NCBI GenBank assembly: GCA_958496175.1
Contig: OY292274.1
Coordinates: 14,405,689 to 14,469,688 of the forward strand
Origin: Sisyra terminalis
Lineage: Eukaryota > Arthropoda > Insecta > Neuroptera > Sisyridae
DNA length: 64,000 bases
Direction of reading: 5' to 3'
The position numbers were made by a program, and so were the translations under genes. The notes beneath the pieces were generated by a model that saw only the letters and a list, made by a program, of their open reading frames with translations, searched no databases and was not told the DNA's origin. Each line of letters starts with the position of its first letter. Position 1 is the first letter of the stretch. Positions 31,763 through 44,840 of the stretch are shown one piece after another.

Positions 31763-31895
31763 AGATTGCATTATCGGCTGGAGCACGGCCGTTGATCAGC
31801 CGATAATCAGTCAAAAGAAATTCTCTCTGCATTAAATATTTTTAATTACAATTAAGGACTTTAAAAACTCTAATAAAGAAAATATTTAATGCAGA
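31763..31895. repeat. Two small hairpins inside the transposon
   Basis: attatcggctg ... cagccgataat (31763-31808) and tgcattaaatattttt ... aaaatatttaatgca (31829-31894) are near-perfect inverted pairs. They may be ends of a smaller element nested in the transposon. Copies at 51,235-51,367. Confidence 0.6.
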
Positions 31896-32713
31896 TGTTA
31901 TGTAACCACCGGTTTCATATCAGAACACGGCGTTAACAACTATAACTACATTTTTTTTTAATTACTCAGAAATTATTTGTTAATGAGCAATTTAACTGAA
32001 AGAATAGTAGTGAAATTTTTTTACGTTCGAAAAATACAAAATAATAATTTAAAAAAATATAAATAAAAAAAAAAAACTTTTTAAAAACAATATTTTATTG
32101 ATTATAAATGCCAGTAATCAACCAGAATTGGGCCATTACTAATAGCCAATACTTGGCCGATCGCTGGCAGATGGACATCGGCCGATTTACGGCATTTTTT
32201 CCATCGACGGCGACTTCGTATGGGAACGGACACTCCTTTTCTGAAATTTTAAAAAACTATTGATTGAATGATAAAAGTAATAAAACTCTAACGGATTACC
32301 ATTCACCAAATATATTTGTTACAAAGCGAATTTAATTTAGGTAACAACTGCTTTTCTCTGCATCCATTTTGAGACTCAAAATCTGTAAAAATAAAATCAT
32401 ATTATTATTTGAATTTGAGTACAATTATTTCACTCAAGAAGACTGTTTTAATGTTATTGTAAAATTATTGTAGGAGACATGTAAACTTTTAAAATGGTAG
32501 GTAAATAGTAAAGCTCTACCTACTTGTTGTATTTTGATTATAAAACTATTACATGAATATTCCACAATCACCACACTGCATTCATTCCAGATTTGGTTGT
32601 TTTCAGGTAAACTCCAAGTCCTATTGACCCCCGAAATTGTGGGTTTGGAGGAGAATAATGCTGCGAATCCCATGGACAATTACACCACATTATAGGATTT
32701 CTGTATCCGAAAG

Positions 32714-33427
32714 TCATTCCTGGATTCGTTCAAAAAGCGTGGATTCATTAAAGCCATTTTTTGTGGATGTACACCAAAACTTAACTTTTATATGTAAAGA
32801 GGGTCTCTCTTTCACTTCCATCTAAAATAAAAGTTTTTAATTTAATCTGGGTATTAGGTACCTTGATACTTTGATCCAAAGATTTACATACTTACCACAA
32901 AAGTTTATTGTCTTTATTTAACTCTCATTTAACTTTTACGCAATTGTCTACAAAGAATTTGAAGTTGAGTAAAACTTGAAGTAATTTCACAAAATCTTCG
33001 TAAATTTTATTACATCTTATTGTCGGACTATTAATTTCATCTTATGACTCCAAAAAAAAAAAAAAAAAAAGGCGAAGACTGCAACGTGCAAAAGTAAGAG
33101 CCGAAGAGGAACTCGAATTGGGGAAAAACTTGGGATTATTGTTCTCTATCCTCACACATATCACATCTCATTTCCGCATTATTACTTTCAACCCATGTGT
33201 TCGATTAGTACTTGAGGATAGTAGTTTGTAGAAGCCAGAACCAAGTAGAGCTTCGTTGGTACTAATTCTTGTCAAATCTTCATCATCTGATCCGTGCAGT
33301 AATATGGACCTGGTAACTGAACAAAGAGTCAATATTCCTGATTCAAGTATGGTACTACCTAGGTACTACCAAATGGTTCCAACAAATCCCGAGGGAATTA
33401 ATTGAAATAACTTTTCAAATGACGTCA
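32714..33427 (-). pseudogene. Module C, second copy
   Basis: Mirror of 28754-29466 (KFWCTSTK exon 32714-32821, CRE 33420-33427). Confidence 0.55.
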
Positions 33428-36276
33428 AACATAAGGGGCAATACTTAATAAACCCTGAGATAGATTGCCAATAGAACACAAGACATTGTTAGAATACCTA
33501 ATAGATAATATATATTAAGTTCCTAATAACTATACAACATGCAAAAGCAACAAGTAGCATTTGTTTGTATTCCATTGATTCCTATTTTGGAAAATTTAAA
33601 TATCAATTTCGGAAATATATAATAATGCAAGCGATTAAATAAGACAATTAACATAATTTTAGGGCAACAATTAAGAGAAAATTACTTTTTTCTTGTGCAT
33701 GAAAAACTAACCTCATTGTAGGTACTGTGCAATTTTTATCTTTCGACAATTTGAAAAATTTACTTACAGTTTTCCATTTCCATATTCCAATCGATGCACC
33801 AAATAATAGTTTTGCTATAAATTGAGAAATTTAATTAATAATGCACAAATTTCCGCTACTTTATCGCTGATTTCATTGCAACTTGGTCGATCAAAACAAC
33901 AGGTGGTCGGCAGTTGTTGTATGTGTATGTATACACATAAAAGGAGAATAATAATAATAAAGTAAGTAGAAAAGATCGATGAAATGCAAGTTAAAGAGAG
34001 AAGTGAATAGTATCACGTAAACTAACATTTCCAACATTTTCCACCCGTCCCCATATTCCTTTCGACTCCTTAATACTTCGAAAGGTAAAAATAACGCTTT
34101 GCATTTTCCCTGTTTTTAGTTGAACATAATTTATTTTTCACCAATTAAGGGCATATCCTAAGTGGGGGGATCGTGGGGATCAATTCAAGGCATTCAAGTT
34201 AACCAAAAAAATAATGCCAATCAGGCAGTTATTGTACTGTTCAAACGGTTCTAAACGATTCGGAATGTTCAATAAAACATGAACGACCATTGTTGTATTG
34301 AACTGCCCCCTAGCGAAATAATATGACAATACCTTTGAATTTTAAAATATAAAATTTTTGAACCCAAAACTTGGACCATAAAAATGTAACGCCTTTAATA
34401 TTGGAATGACATTGAATTACAGCAATAAAGAAATTTAAAATTAAATAAGGGCAAGAGAGTTTATGGAGAGTGTAGGTAGCTCAGAATTCTCACAGAACAC
34501 CCTAAACATATCTAAAACAAATATTATTTTTCTATCCAATTTTCCTTTTTTCCCCATCAAAGTCTGACACAATAATGAAAATTGCAAACCACAACATTAT
34601 AGGTCCATAAGAAGCTAAAATGAAAAAGCTTTTTCTTTAATAAATCCAAGTTAAAATAAAAAGCGTTGAATATGGCAAAGGGTGTGGGAATTGTCATTTG
34701 ATTGTTTGCAAATGAAAAAGGCGAAACTAGAAAAATAAATAAAACCGGCTCTAGAATTTAATCGTGAAAATCATAAGGAAAAAAATTGGAATATTTAATT
34801 CATATTCTAGCGATTTTCCTTTGACAAGTAATGTGACAGCGGTGAAAAAATTTTCATATTGCAAACCTTTTCTTTGGGCACATTCAACATAACCTTTTGT
34901 CTAACTTTTTAGATGAAAGAAAAACTGGTCAATAAAATAATGATTTCCCAACTGTAGGCATTCTGAAATGACAATTTTTAGTTCGTTATAAATAAAAATT
35001 TACTTGAAAACCCAATGGAACCAAGAATTTCTTTCAGTGTTCAAATAGTTCAAACGAAAATGTATGGCAATTATTGTATGAAACTGGCCTCTGGTTAATG
35101 AACTTTACAATATCTTTGAATTTGAAAATATGAAATTTTTGAACGCTTTGAAACCACGGAATATGTTAAAACTATAAAAATTAAATCCTATTATATTGGG
35201 ACCATTTGAACTCTTAAATAGCGATCTACATATAATAACTAATATCAATAATTTACTGATTATTTGGTTTCAATGTAAACCAGAAAAATCGACATTGTAA
35301 TTGAATTGGATTAAATCTAATGTGAACAATCCATTAGCAACCTGTAGGTACTGACCTCATATTCCTATCGATAATTTATTTAAAAAAAAAAAAGCAATAA
35401 GAAAGTTTCTTTAATTCAATTCGGTTAGTGCAATACTTTAGTTATTCAGCGTTAAGAATTTAAAAAGCTTCCAACAAATAGTTTTACATTAAATAAAAAT
35501 TATTTAAAATAATAATTAAGAGAACATTTTTCACCGAATTCAATTAAGAAGAGCCAATGTAATCTCACCTTCATTTAAAAACTACTTGTCGTAGGTACTA
35601 TCTTCTATCAATCCATACAACTTATTTTGAAAATAATTACGAGAGAGTACTTATTTGAGCCTTTAATTAAAATCCCAAACAAATTCCTAATCAAGAATCA
35701 GTTGAATTAGCCGATGCAATTGCTTTAATAACTAAGGAAATTTAATTGATTTTTCCTTTTTCAAGTTGAATTTTAATTCAATTGAATTATGTATATAGTG
35801 CAGAAGTTAACAATATCGTTTGCAGTGTAAATCTAGGAAATGTTTATGAGATATTTTTTAAAGGCTTAATAAAATCTTAAAAATGTTTTGATACTTGATA
35901 ATAAATTTAAATAAACCATTGTGACGTTATCCTGAATATTAAAATGAATTCTTTTATTCTTTTATTCTTTTTCTGTGCAAGTGCACAGAATGTAGTATAA
36001 CATAAACAATTTGTTAAATTTGTGTGCTTATGAAAATTAAATATTTTAGCAATTAAAAAAAATGATGTCTACAATAATTTTCTTTGTTACTTATGAAATT
36101 TACAAAATCAATTTTAAAATCAACTATACCTACAAACTTTTCACACTTCATCACAATAACGACACAATAGTTTAATTATAAATCAAGTGACGGGTACAAT
36201 TAATTTGTACAAACCAGTAGAAGAAATTTAAATTTCTGCCGTTGAAATCGTCGTCGATCGGCGCCACTCCAAGCCC

Positions 36277-36498
36277 TATATAAATGGGGAGAAAATATAC
36301 ATCTTTTATTTTACATTTACACTTAGTGTAGCATATATCTATGGATATTATATCAATATTTATGCATCAATATCATTCTTCTATTATTAGCTGCGCTTGC
36401 AATATATATATGGGAATAGTTGATCTTCATAATCTCGATGACAATTGATTTGTTTTCGTTGAATAAATTAAAATCATCTAAAAAAAAAAAAAAAAAAA
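36277..36498 (+). other. Short TATA-to-poly(A) unit
   Basis: TATATAAA at 36277-36284, about 175 bp of sequence without a long open frame, AATAAA at 36462-36467, then 19 A (36480-36498). It looks either like a tiny Pol II transcription unit whose tail is in the DNA, or like the 3' end of a retroposed transcript behind a chance TATA box. I see no clear flanking duplication. Confidence 0.35.
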
Positions 36499-39400
36499 CT
36501 TAAATTAATTTCACCACTTACTTAACAAATATTAATTAATCCTATTTGAAGTAATGTATGATATTGTTATGCTAAATCACCTAAACGATGATAACACAGT
36601 AGGTGGTCTTACAACTGTTGTAAATCCAATTGGAATGAATTTACAACGATACACCACGAGAGGTATACGGGGTGATTACGTATGAGTATTTAAAGATAAA
36701 TATTCCGAATACAAAATGAATATTGTCTAGGTAAGCTATACTTATGCAATCGTTGATATTAACCAGAACCAATATAACATAGTGAATAATATCAACTTAC
36801 TTGAATTATAAATGATTATCTAATCTCTGGATGCATTTCTCCTGCACAGCGTCATAGAAAGATTTTTACAATCCAAAGGTACGTTTTCCAACTGATTTCT
36901 CATAAACGCGCCATAAGTACCTACTTTGTGGATGTACGCCAAAATGTTTCTTTTATATTATAGATGAACTTTTTTTTCTTGTTCAACCTAAAAAAATAGT
37001 TTTAAATTTCCATTCTATTACATAGTATCATGTACCAGAAAACTTATTACCTCAAAAGCCTTTTGTCGTCAACTCTCTGCTTACTTTAAGCGTAATTATG
37101 GTTGTCTACGAGAAACTTAAATTGGAGAAAAACTTGAGTGATAGTTTTGCACATCCACATCCACATTATTACTTTCATTCCATGGGGGGAGCAAGATAGT
37201 AAAGTTGGGAACAGAAGCGTACGAAAAAAAGGAACAAATGGGAAGAGTGAAGACATCTTGAGATGTAAACTTCTGTTAATTCTTCTTCGCCATAATGAGT
37301 TCAGTTATCTGTATATTATTCTAATCCCCGTAGATGAACGAATAGTAAATTAACACTCTGACTTCCAATAAGCCTTAGGAGTCGACGTAGGTACTTCCAA
37401 ATATCTCTAAGAAATTATAAGAAATGACAATTTTTAATTTTACCGAAATTTATTAAAACTTATCGTTTACCTGTTTATACAATATTAACAATGCTGCTTT
37501 ACATTGACCAAAAACGTAGCAAGAAAAAATCCATGGGAAATTAAAAAATATGCAAACATATTAAACTGGGTACCTAGTTCCTATAAAGTCAGAGCATTGT
37601 CAGATATTGTGAGTTGAAACTTATTTACATTTATTATCATACCTATTAGTTTATGTCATTGCCATCAAGTTCATCATTAATTTGAGAACACTGAAACTGC
37701 GTACTTACACCAAACTGTCTAAGAAGTTGGCTTTTTCTTTTCGGATACCACCAGGTTGATTTCCCCCTCTCTTTGCATTTATTCTCCGTATTACTCCGTA
37801 CGTTTTAATTAGCTTCACAAAATAATCAAATAGTTGGTAAGACGTTTTCTAAATGACTCCACAAATCTGCACAGAAAAAGTACTTAATTTAGAATTATTA
37901 TTAAATTTTGTTATAAAATATTAATCGAAGATCCCAATGACATATTTTACGGTTCAACGATAACTGCTTCCTTCAATTCCTAGATACATTGAATCTGCAC
38001 AGAAAAAAGAATCATTAATTTATATATTTAAAACTTAAACTAAATTTTCTAAAGCTAAGCTTATAAAACTAATGATCTATCTACGTATATATATATATAT
38101 ATAAGTTATTAACGAAAAAGATCTCACATAATATAATATAAACCCCAAATATAAAAATAATTTCATGTAGGTATTAGTATAAAATAATTTCAAGATAGAG
38201 AATACGTTTTTAGAGTACTAGATAAGAGAAATAGGCTTTTAAGGGTAGGTAGGGCAGAGGTTTTGAATCTATAAAGTGAACATTTCGTGTTCGTATTATC
38301 GTTTTATAAATTTAATGATTGCAAAGGACTGAACGACGTGGGTCGCAGTTTTGAATCGACTATTTATCAATTGTAAGTTCAGCTATTGCACAAATGCATA
38401 TATCTAAGCCAATATATAATATTAAATTTAGTATAATGTTACAAGTTGTTAATGTTATAAAACAACTTATAAAAATTGAAACCCAAACAAGAGGTATTAA
38501 ATGTTTCTACCTAAATAATACCTAAGCCTAGTTTCAATTGATTTAAAGTAGTATTAGTTTCCCGTGAAATATTGGGGTCAAAAGAATAATAGAGATAAAG
38601 TATAACTAAGCTATAGATAGGATTTGATAACGATGACTGGTATTAGGTAATAATAAGAAGCTTGATGGCTTGAATGGCTGAAGAAGAAGGAATTTCAATA
38701 GTTTCGTCATGTCTTGAATTGCTCATCTAATCAATTCTTCCGACTGCAATCATTCCAAGAGAATATCTGCAAAGAAAATAAAATTTAATTAAAGCAAAAA
38801 AATAAGGTTTTTAAATTCTTCATTTCTTGAGGGCCAACGTGCTAACACATCTCTTTGAATTCTTTCACATTGACAATCCATCGAATCTGCACAGACAAAA
38901 CAACATTTAATCTCTTCAAATCAGTTGAATATAAAAACTTAAAATTAATAAAAAACTACGTAAAGACAATAACAATAAAGCTAAGATAATATTATTATAT
39001 AACTGAACTATTTTGGATAGGTAGGCGGCGCTAAGCTAACAATATAAGAATTCCCATTGTTCTATTATTTTTTTTTAAAACATTCAAGGGGGAGAGGGTG
39101 GTTGTTTTGAATTAATTTTCATAACTTGGCGATTGGTATAGAGGTCGGCTCCATTATCAATTGTTCCGCAAAAATCTGTAACAGAAAAAAATAATCAAAA
39201 ACTAAAGACAATTTGGTTTCGTTTCTTCATTTCTTCAGATTTTCCCGTGACCATTGCATCTGCACAGAAAAAAAAAAAAACACAATTAAAAAATGGAATT
39301 TGAATTTTTAAAATAAAATCAAAATATAAAAATAAACATTCAGAAATAAAACATTTGATAAAAATACATATATCCAATAGAGATACAAGTAAATCTAAGA

Positions 39401-41102
39401 ATTGTTTCCCCAAAAAAATAATACAATAAAAATTGAAATAACTAGAAGAGAACATAAGATTGGTCTCATGTCACAGGTAGGTGTTTCAATCGAATAAAAA
39501 AAATATGATAACGTATTGATATCTCTGATATAGGCTGTCAGGGTAAGGGATGTTAGATATTATTTAGACTAAATAGGGTCTTAATTATCTAAATCCACAG
39601 CATGGGCTGTAGATTTGATTTAATTTTTACAAATTGTATGATTAGTGTATATTTGGTTTCAAATATTCAATCGTTTCACAATTCTACAACGACAAATGTA
39701 TTTAGAACTTAATAGTGTAGAGTAGCAGTAATATATAATATAATCCTTCGATGGAATAATAAAGTCAGCAATCAATCGGTAGCATCTTAATGTATTGATA
39801 GTAAATTTCACTCCATGGCTCTCAGCGATAGTTCAGTTCAAAATTCATGTCAATTGAGGAACTCTTAATTATTTGAGATTGATTCCATTCATCATTATGA
39901 TCATTAATATTGCTATTTCCAAAGATCTTATTGATTATTACATATTATGTGTTCCATACATATCCACTCTCCATCCTCATTGAACAGAAATGCACCAAAT
40001 CTGAAAGAAACTGGTTTTATAATGTTACCAAATCGAAATTTAGATTTGAAGGAAATATTGGTATTCCAGAGATATGATTACACAATCATCTTCTTTAAAA
40101 GTTTAGTACAAATATCTGAAAATTCCTATGAAAGTCGTAACTGTTGAAAAATTGCCAAAATAAACACATCTCTTACTATCATATTTGAATACCCTATTGT
40201 TATTCCATGTTAAATTTATTGACTCTAAAAACTGATTGTTGTAACGTTCACATTAATTCCAATCTATTGTTGTGTTCTTTAAAACTTGCTAACTGCCCTA
40301 TACTCTAATACAAAGTAATCAGATAATTTGAAAACAGGAAAAATAATAGTCCAAATAGAACATGCATATCTAACCTGTGCAATTCGTCAACCCATTTTCT
40401 GCTATAATTTGTCGATAAAAGTTGAATATAACAATGTCCAGTATTCCACAAATACACAAACTCTATATTTAAACATAATAGTTGGTAATTTTTATAATAA
40501 AAAACTTACTATGTACCACTAAAATAAATACATGAAGTTACTTAAGTAAAAACGAGTCAAAATCACCAATATGTCTGCTGTTGAAAACAATTCTTTTTTT
40601 GTTTTCAAACAACAATTGTTACATATATGATTTAATTATTTTTTTCAAATACGAATTAACAAAAAACTTGGCGAAAATCAAATGTTCAATTAATAAAATG
40701 AATTTTAAAACACAATTTTTCTATTTCTATAAGAAAAATTTAAAGAAAAACGAGTTTTTCAGTAAAAAAATTGTTTGTTGAAAAAAGTCGGTAATGTAGT
40801 TACCAGAATTTCATAAGAAGCTGATTCAAATATTCCTATTGTGATATATTCCTATTGACTTGGGTTACATAATTTGATTGAAACTATAACTATTATTAAA
40901 TCTATATGGATACTGTAAGTTTTATAGTAACTGTAAATAAATTTAAAATTAATTTTCCCCTAGCCTATAATAGAACGCGTATGCCTATCGTATAACTTTC
41001 ACGAAATACTATCGTCTTCCTATATACAATATCCATGATTAATGATGTTTTACTTATGTGAAAAAAACGATAAACTATGGTTGAGTTGAGTTTGAATAAT
41101 AC

Positions 41103-41195
41103 CTATGCTTTGCAAATGTACTGCTTTAGAGCAGTTTTTGGTGTCGAATGCATATCTTTCACACCAGTCCAAAAATCTTCAAATGAAATCTCCAT
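41103..41195 (-). CDS. Terminal exon-like segment with FEDFW, right copy
   Basis: Mirror of 20968-21060, identical frame. Confidence 0.4.
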   Translation of the reverse strand: MEISFEDFWTGVKDMHSTPKTALKQYICKA

Positions 41196-41759
41196 TCGCG
41201 GAAAGAATCAAGGAACACTAAAAGAAAAAAATAACATTTGAGATTGATTGCATGAATTCAATCTTATAAGCCTTATGAAGAAACGATCAACTAATAATGT
41301 TTATAGATAAAATAATAAAAATATATTATAACAAGAAGCTAGAATTTATAGCAGAAAAGAGGACAGTTGAAATTGTAATAAAATATTTAGTCATAAAAAT
41401 TTTAAATTTTTAATCATATTATGCCGCATTAATCTTTTTTCCGTCTAGCATATATTAGGTACATTTTACCGAACTGTTCAGATAAATACAGATGAACTAA
41501 TAATTTTTCACGATTAATTCTTTGTATTAACATAAACTACATACAATAATAAAATTATCCATATCAACCAGTAGGTACCTACTAATGTAAATTAGTAAAT
41601 AATTTCAACTTACATACTTGAATATTGTCTCCTTATTGTTAATGAAATGACTTTCTAAGTACTACTGAATGCACTTTTTCTGATTTTTCCTGTAGATACT
41701 ACTGCGGTGTTGCATGTAACTGGTTACTTAAACGGTGTCCAACGTTATTCTGACATTCA

Positions 41760-41942
41760 TTAGAATTCATTACTTCGGTCTATACCTTCGACCAATAGTT
41801 GAGTTCTAATTTTCTGAATCCATGTACCTATCCTGTATTCCAAGATTCGTTCGAAAAGCGTTTTCACTACAGGCCATTTTTTTGTGGATGTACACCAAAA
41901 CTTAGCATTTATACGTAAAGAGTTTTTGTCTTTCATTTCCAA
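41760..41942 (-). CDS. Module B2, KFWCTSTK exon (right copy)
   Basis: Mirror of 20221-20403, identical frame. Confidence 0.5.
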   Translation of the reverse strand: MEMKDKNSLRINAKFWCTSTKKWPVVKTLFERILEYRIGTWIQKIRTQLLVEGIDRSNEF

Positions 41943-42173
41943 CTAACTAAAACAAATATTTTTTTAATATTGTAATCTACTGTTACTATGTTCCAAAGGT
42001 TTTCATACTTACTTACCACAAACAAAAGCTGATTGCCTTTAGACATCTATCATTTAACTTTGATGCAGTTGCCTCCAGGGGACTTGAAGTGAAGTAAAAC
42101 TTGAAGTAATCTCACAAAATCTTGGTCAATTTTTTACATCTTACTGTCGTAGGTAGTAGTAGTATCATTAATT

Positions 42174-42573
42174 TCATCTTAGGACTCCAAAACAAAGGCG
42201 AGGACAGCAACGTGCAAAAGCAAGAACCGAAGAAGGTTGGTCGTATGAAAGCTGGTCCAGTTTTAATCGTAACGAATTCGGTTTGTTGTCCAATAGATAC
42301 AGCAGTTTCTTGATGGCATCGCATGCATGGCCGTTTCCAAGGAACTCGAATTGGGGAAAAACTTGGGAACATTGTTCACTATCCTCCTGCATTTCCGCAT
42401 TATTACTTTCGACCCATGTCTTGGATTAGTACTTGAGGATAGTAGTTTGTAGAACTTCGTTGGTACCAAATCTTCATCATCTGATCCGTGCAGTAATATG
42501 AACCTGGTAACTAAACAAAGAGTCAATATTCCTGATTCCAGTACGGTACCTACCTTCTACCAAATGGTTCCAT
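42174..42573 (-). CDS. Module B2, first exons (right copy)
   Basis: Mirror of 19590-19989 with the same ATG (42571-42573), donor, acceptor and frame break. Confidence 0.5.
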
Positions 42574-44314
42574 TATTGAAATTATTGGAATTATTTAAAA
42601 TAACTTTTCAATGTTGACGTCAAACATAAGGGGCAATATTTCATAAACCCTAAGATTAAGTCAATAAAACATACATTGATGTTGTTCGAATATCTAATAT
42701 ATTAAGTTTAATAACTATACCACATGCAAAACCAATAAGTAGCACTTATTTGTGTTCCATTGTTACCTATTTTGGGAAATTTCAATACCAATTTCGGAAA
42801 TATAATAATGCAATCGATTAAATCTAATCAAACAATGACAATTAACAACAAAATTTTAAGGGAACAATTAAGAGAAAATTACTTTTTACTTATGCATGAA
42901 AAACCAACCTCAATACAGTACAGTGCAATTTTTATCGATCGACAATTTGAAAAATTTACGTACAGTTTTCCATTTTCATATTCTAATGGATGCACCAAAC
43001 ACTCAACTATCATTATGCATATTAATTTCTTTATAAATTGGGAAATTTAATTAATAATGCACAAAATTCATTGCAACTTGGTCGACCAAAACAACAGGTG
43101 ATTTATAGTTGTTTATGTTCATTATAAGTACGCATGTCAAACTCAAAAGTGTGGTTATTTTCAAATTTTCATTTTTGCTAAAGGAAGTGATTTGAGTTTA
43201 ATAATTAAAGAATAACGTTATTTTATTACAACGAACGTTGGTTTAATTTAATATTTCTTATTATTTTATGGAACGAATTACACTTAGTAATGTATAGAAT
43301 AGAGTTACTGGATAGATATAAAGTAATAAAGTCAACTTTTATTTTCTAACGTGTGTAGATGATATCGTACGTATGTATGCGTATTAATAGTAAAATAAGT
43401 AGATGAGATCGATGAGATGCAAGTATGAGAGAGAAATGAATAGTATCATAAACCTTTCCAACATTCCCCTTATTCCCGACGACTCCTTGAATAATTCTAA
43501 CGGTAAAAATAAAAGATTATCATTGCACAACGAATTGTCAGTTTTCTCTTACAAAAATAATATTATTTACAATCCCATGTAAGTATTAGTTTATTTTACA
43601 ATTATTGCAATTTTCAAAATAGTTATTGATCGTAGAAATAGTTGCAATTGCTGCATTCATTTGGTGAATCGTATTTGAACATTGGAGATTCCTTCCCATG
43701 TGTTGTTTCTAAGCCAAAAAGTTTTTAGGTTCAATTAAAGGCGATTTCCGATCTATTAGGTTGATTTAGAAGAAATGAGAAGTAAGTTTTGTAGGTATGT
43801 AGTTGGTTTACTAGCTTATAAGTTTTTTTTAATGAACCACTACTAATTAATCATAGGAATGTAGGTATATTTAGTTGTTGTTGTTGTTGTTTTAAGATTC
43901 ACTTGAAACATGGACATGAAAAAGAGTAAATGAATTGGAAGATTGGAAATATATGGTACCTATCCACCTAGATACCAGCTCATGGACTGCGTAAAGTTGA
44001 GGGAAGTGCTGCAGTGACGAAATTTTCATCTGAATGTCACCTAGTCTTGGATGATTTGAACGTAAGTTAGTTTCTATATGTAGCTATATGAAAAATTTTA
44101 AACCAAAAATAGCGACAAAGGGAAACTTTGTTCTGAATTCATCAATTTTTATTCAATTTAAGGATGACATGATTTGAATACTCCAACTGAAAACTGCTAT
44201 CCCAATAATCAACGCTGTTTGGCAGTCCGTATTGAAAGCAGACGTTTAAATTGGCCATGTAAATTGGCAGAGCTTTTTGTACCTTGAAGACTCAAGATGC
44301 TTTCTCGTTTCTAA

Positions 44315-44692
44315 TTCACTGAATGGTCGCCGAATGGTCCACGACTTGAACAACAAGTTGCTGTACCTACTTACGAAAGTTTTACCTACTGGACATCTAA
44401 ACCGAACTCGTTACGACTAAAAGTGGACCAGCTTTCATACGACGAACCTTCTTCGGTTCTTGCTTTTGCACGTCGCTGTCTTCGCCTTTTGTTTGGGAGT
44501 CCTAAGATGAAATTAATGGTACCTACGACGACAATAAGATGTAAAAAAATTTACGAAGATTTGGTGAGATTACCTCAAGTTTCACTTCATATCAAGTCCT
44601 TTGTAGACAACTGCATAAAAGTTAAAACAGTAAAAAACTTTAAAATAACACATAATAGTCGAAATTTAACTAAAAACATGACTTTATTGTAG
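44315..44692 (+). CDS. LDQLSYD module B1, right copy
   Basis: Mirror of 17471-17848, open from 44315 to the TAG at 44690-44692 (this TAG overlaps the acceptor of e4'). The frame upstream, 44178-44249 (AIPIINAVWQSVLKADV), is in a different phase and closed by TAA. Confidence 0.55.
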   Translation, partial: FTEWSPNGPRLEQQVAVPTYESFTYWTSKPNSLRLKVDQLSYDEPSSVLAFARRCLRLLFGSPKMKLMVPTTTIRCKKIYEDLVRLPQVSLHIKSFVDNCIKVKTVKNFKITHNSRNLTKNMTLL

Positions 44693-44840
44693 GTTTCAAA
44701 CCGTTGAGGAAATGACAACGACAAAACAATTTGATAAAGCAATCAATCGAACTATTACCGAAAGAAACGTAGTGATAGTGGTAGCAACTATACAACATGC
44801 ACTCATCTATATAAAACGATAACTACAAAAGGAAACGAAG
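44693..44840 (+). CDS. Exon-like segment e4', right copy
   Basis: Mirror of 17323-17470: acceptor ag at 44691-44692, donor gt at 44841. Confidence 0.5.

Larger units (their letters stand above)
29957..32224. other. Spacer of the palindrome
   Basis: Non-symmetric centre. It holds 29957-30279 (also at 58529-58852 inverted), 30280-30470 (a diverged relative of 51,880-52,100, sharing ttttcttcaaatatgttt), a 171-bp copy of 4758-4928, and transposon copy 1. The two arm edges abut unrelated sequence here. Confidence 0.85.
30642..32224 (+). mobile_element. DNA transposon copy 1 (1583 bp, no target duplication)
   Basis: Ends are CCCATACAAAGT and (reverse complement of the right end) CCCATACGAAGT, short imperfect terminal inverted repeats. 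Subterminal GGCCGAT/ATCGGCC motifs occur at both sides, as in CACTA/EnSpm-like elements (family knowledge); the class call is tentative. The flanks, gttcgcgt on the left and aacggaca on the right, share no duplication and derive from two different segments of the array. Identical in length to copy 2 and indistinguishable where compared. Confidence 0.75.
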
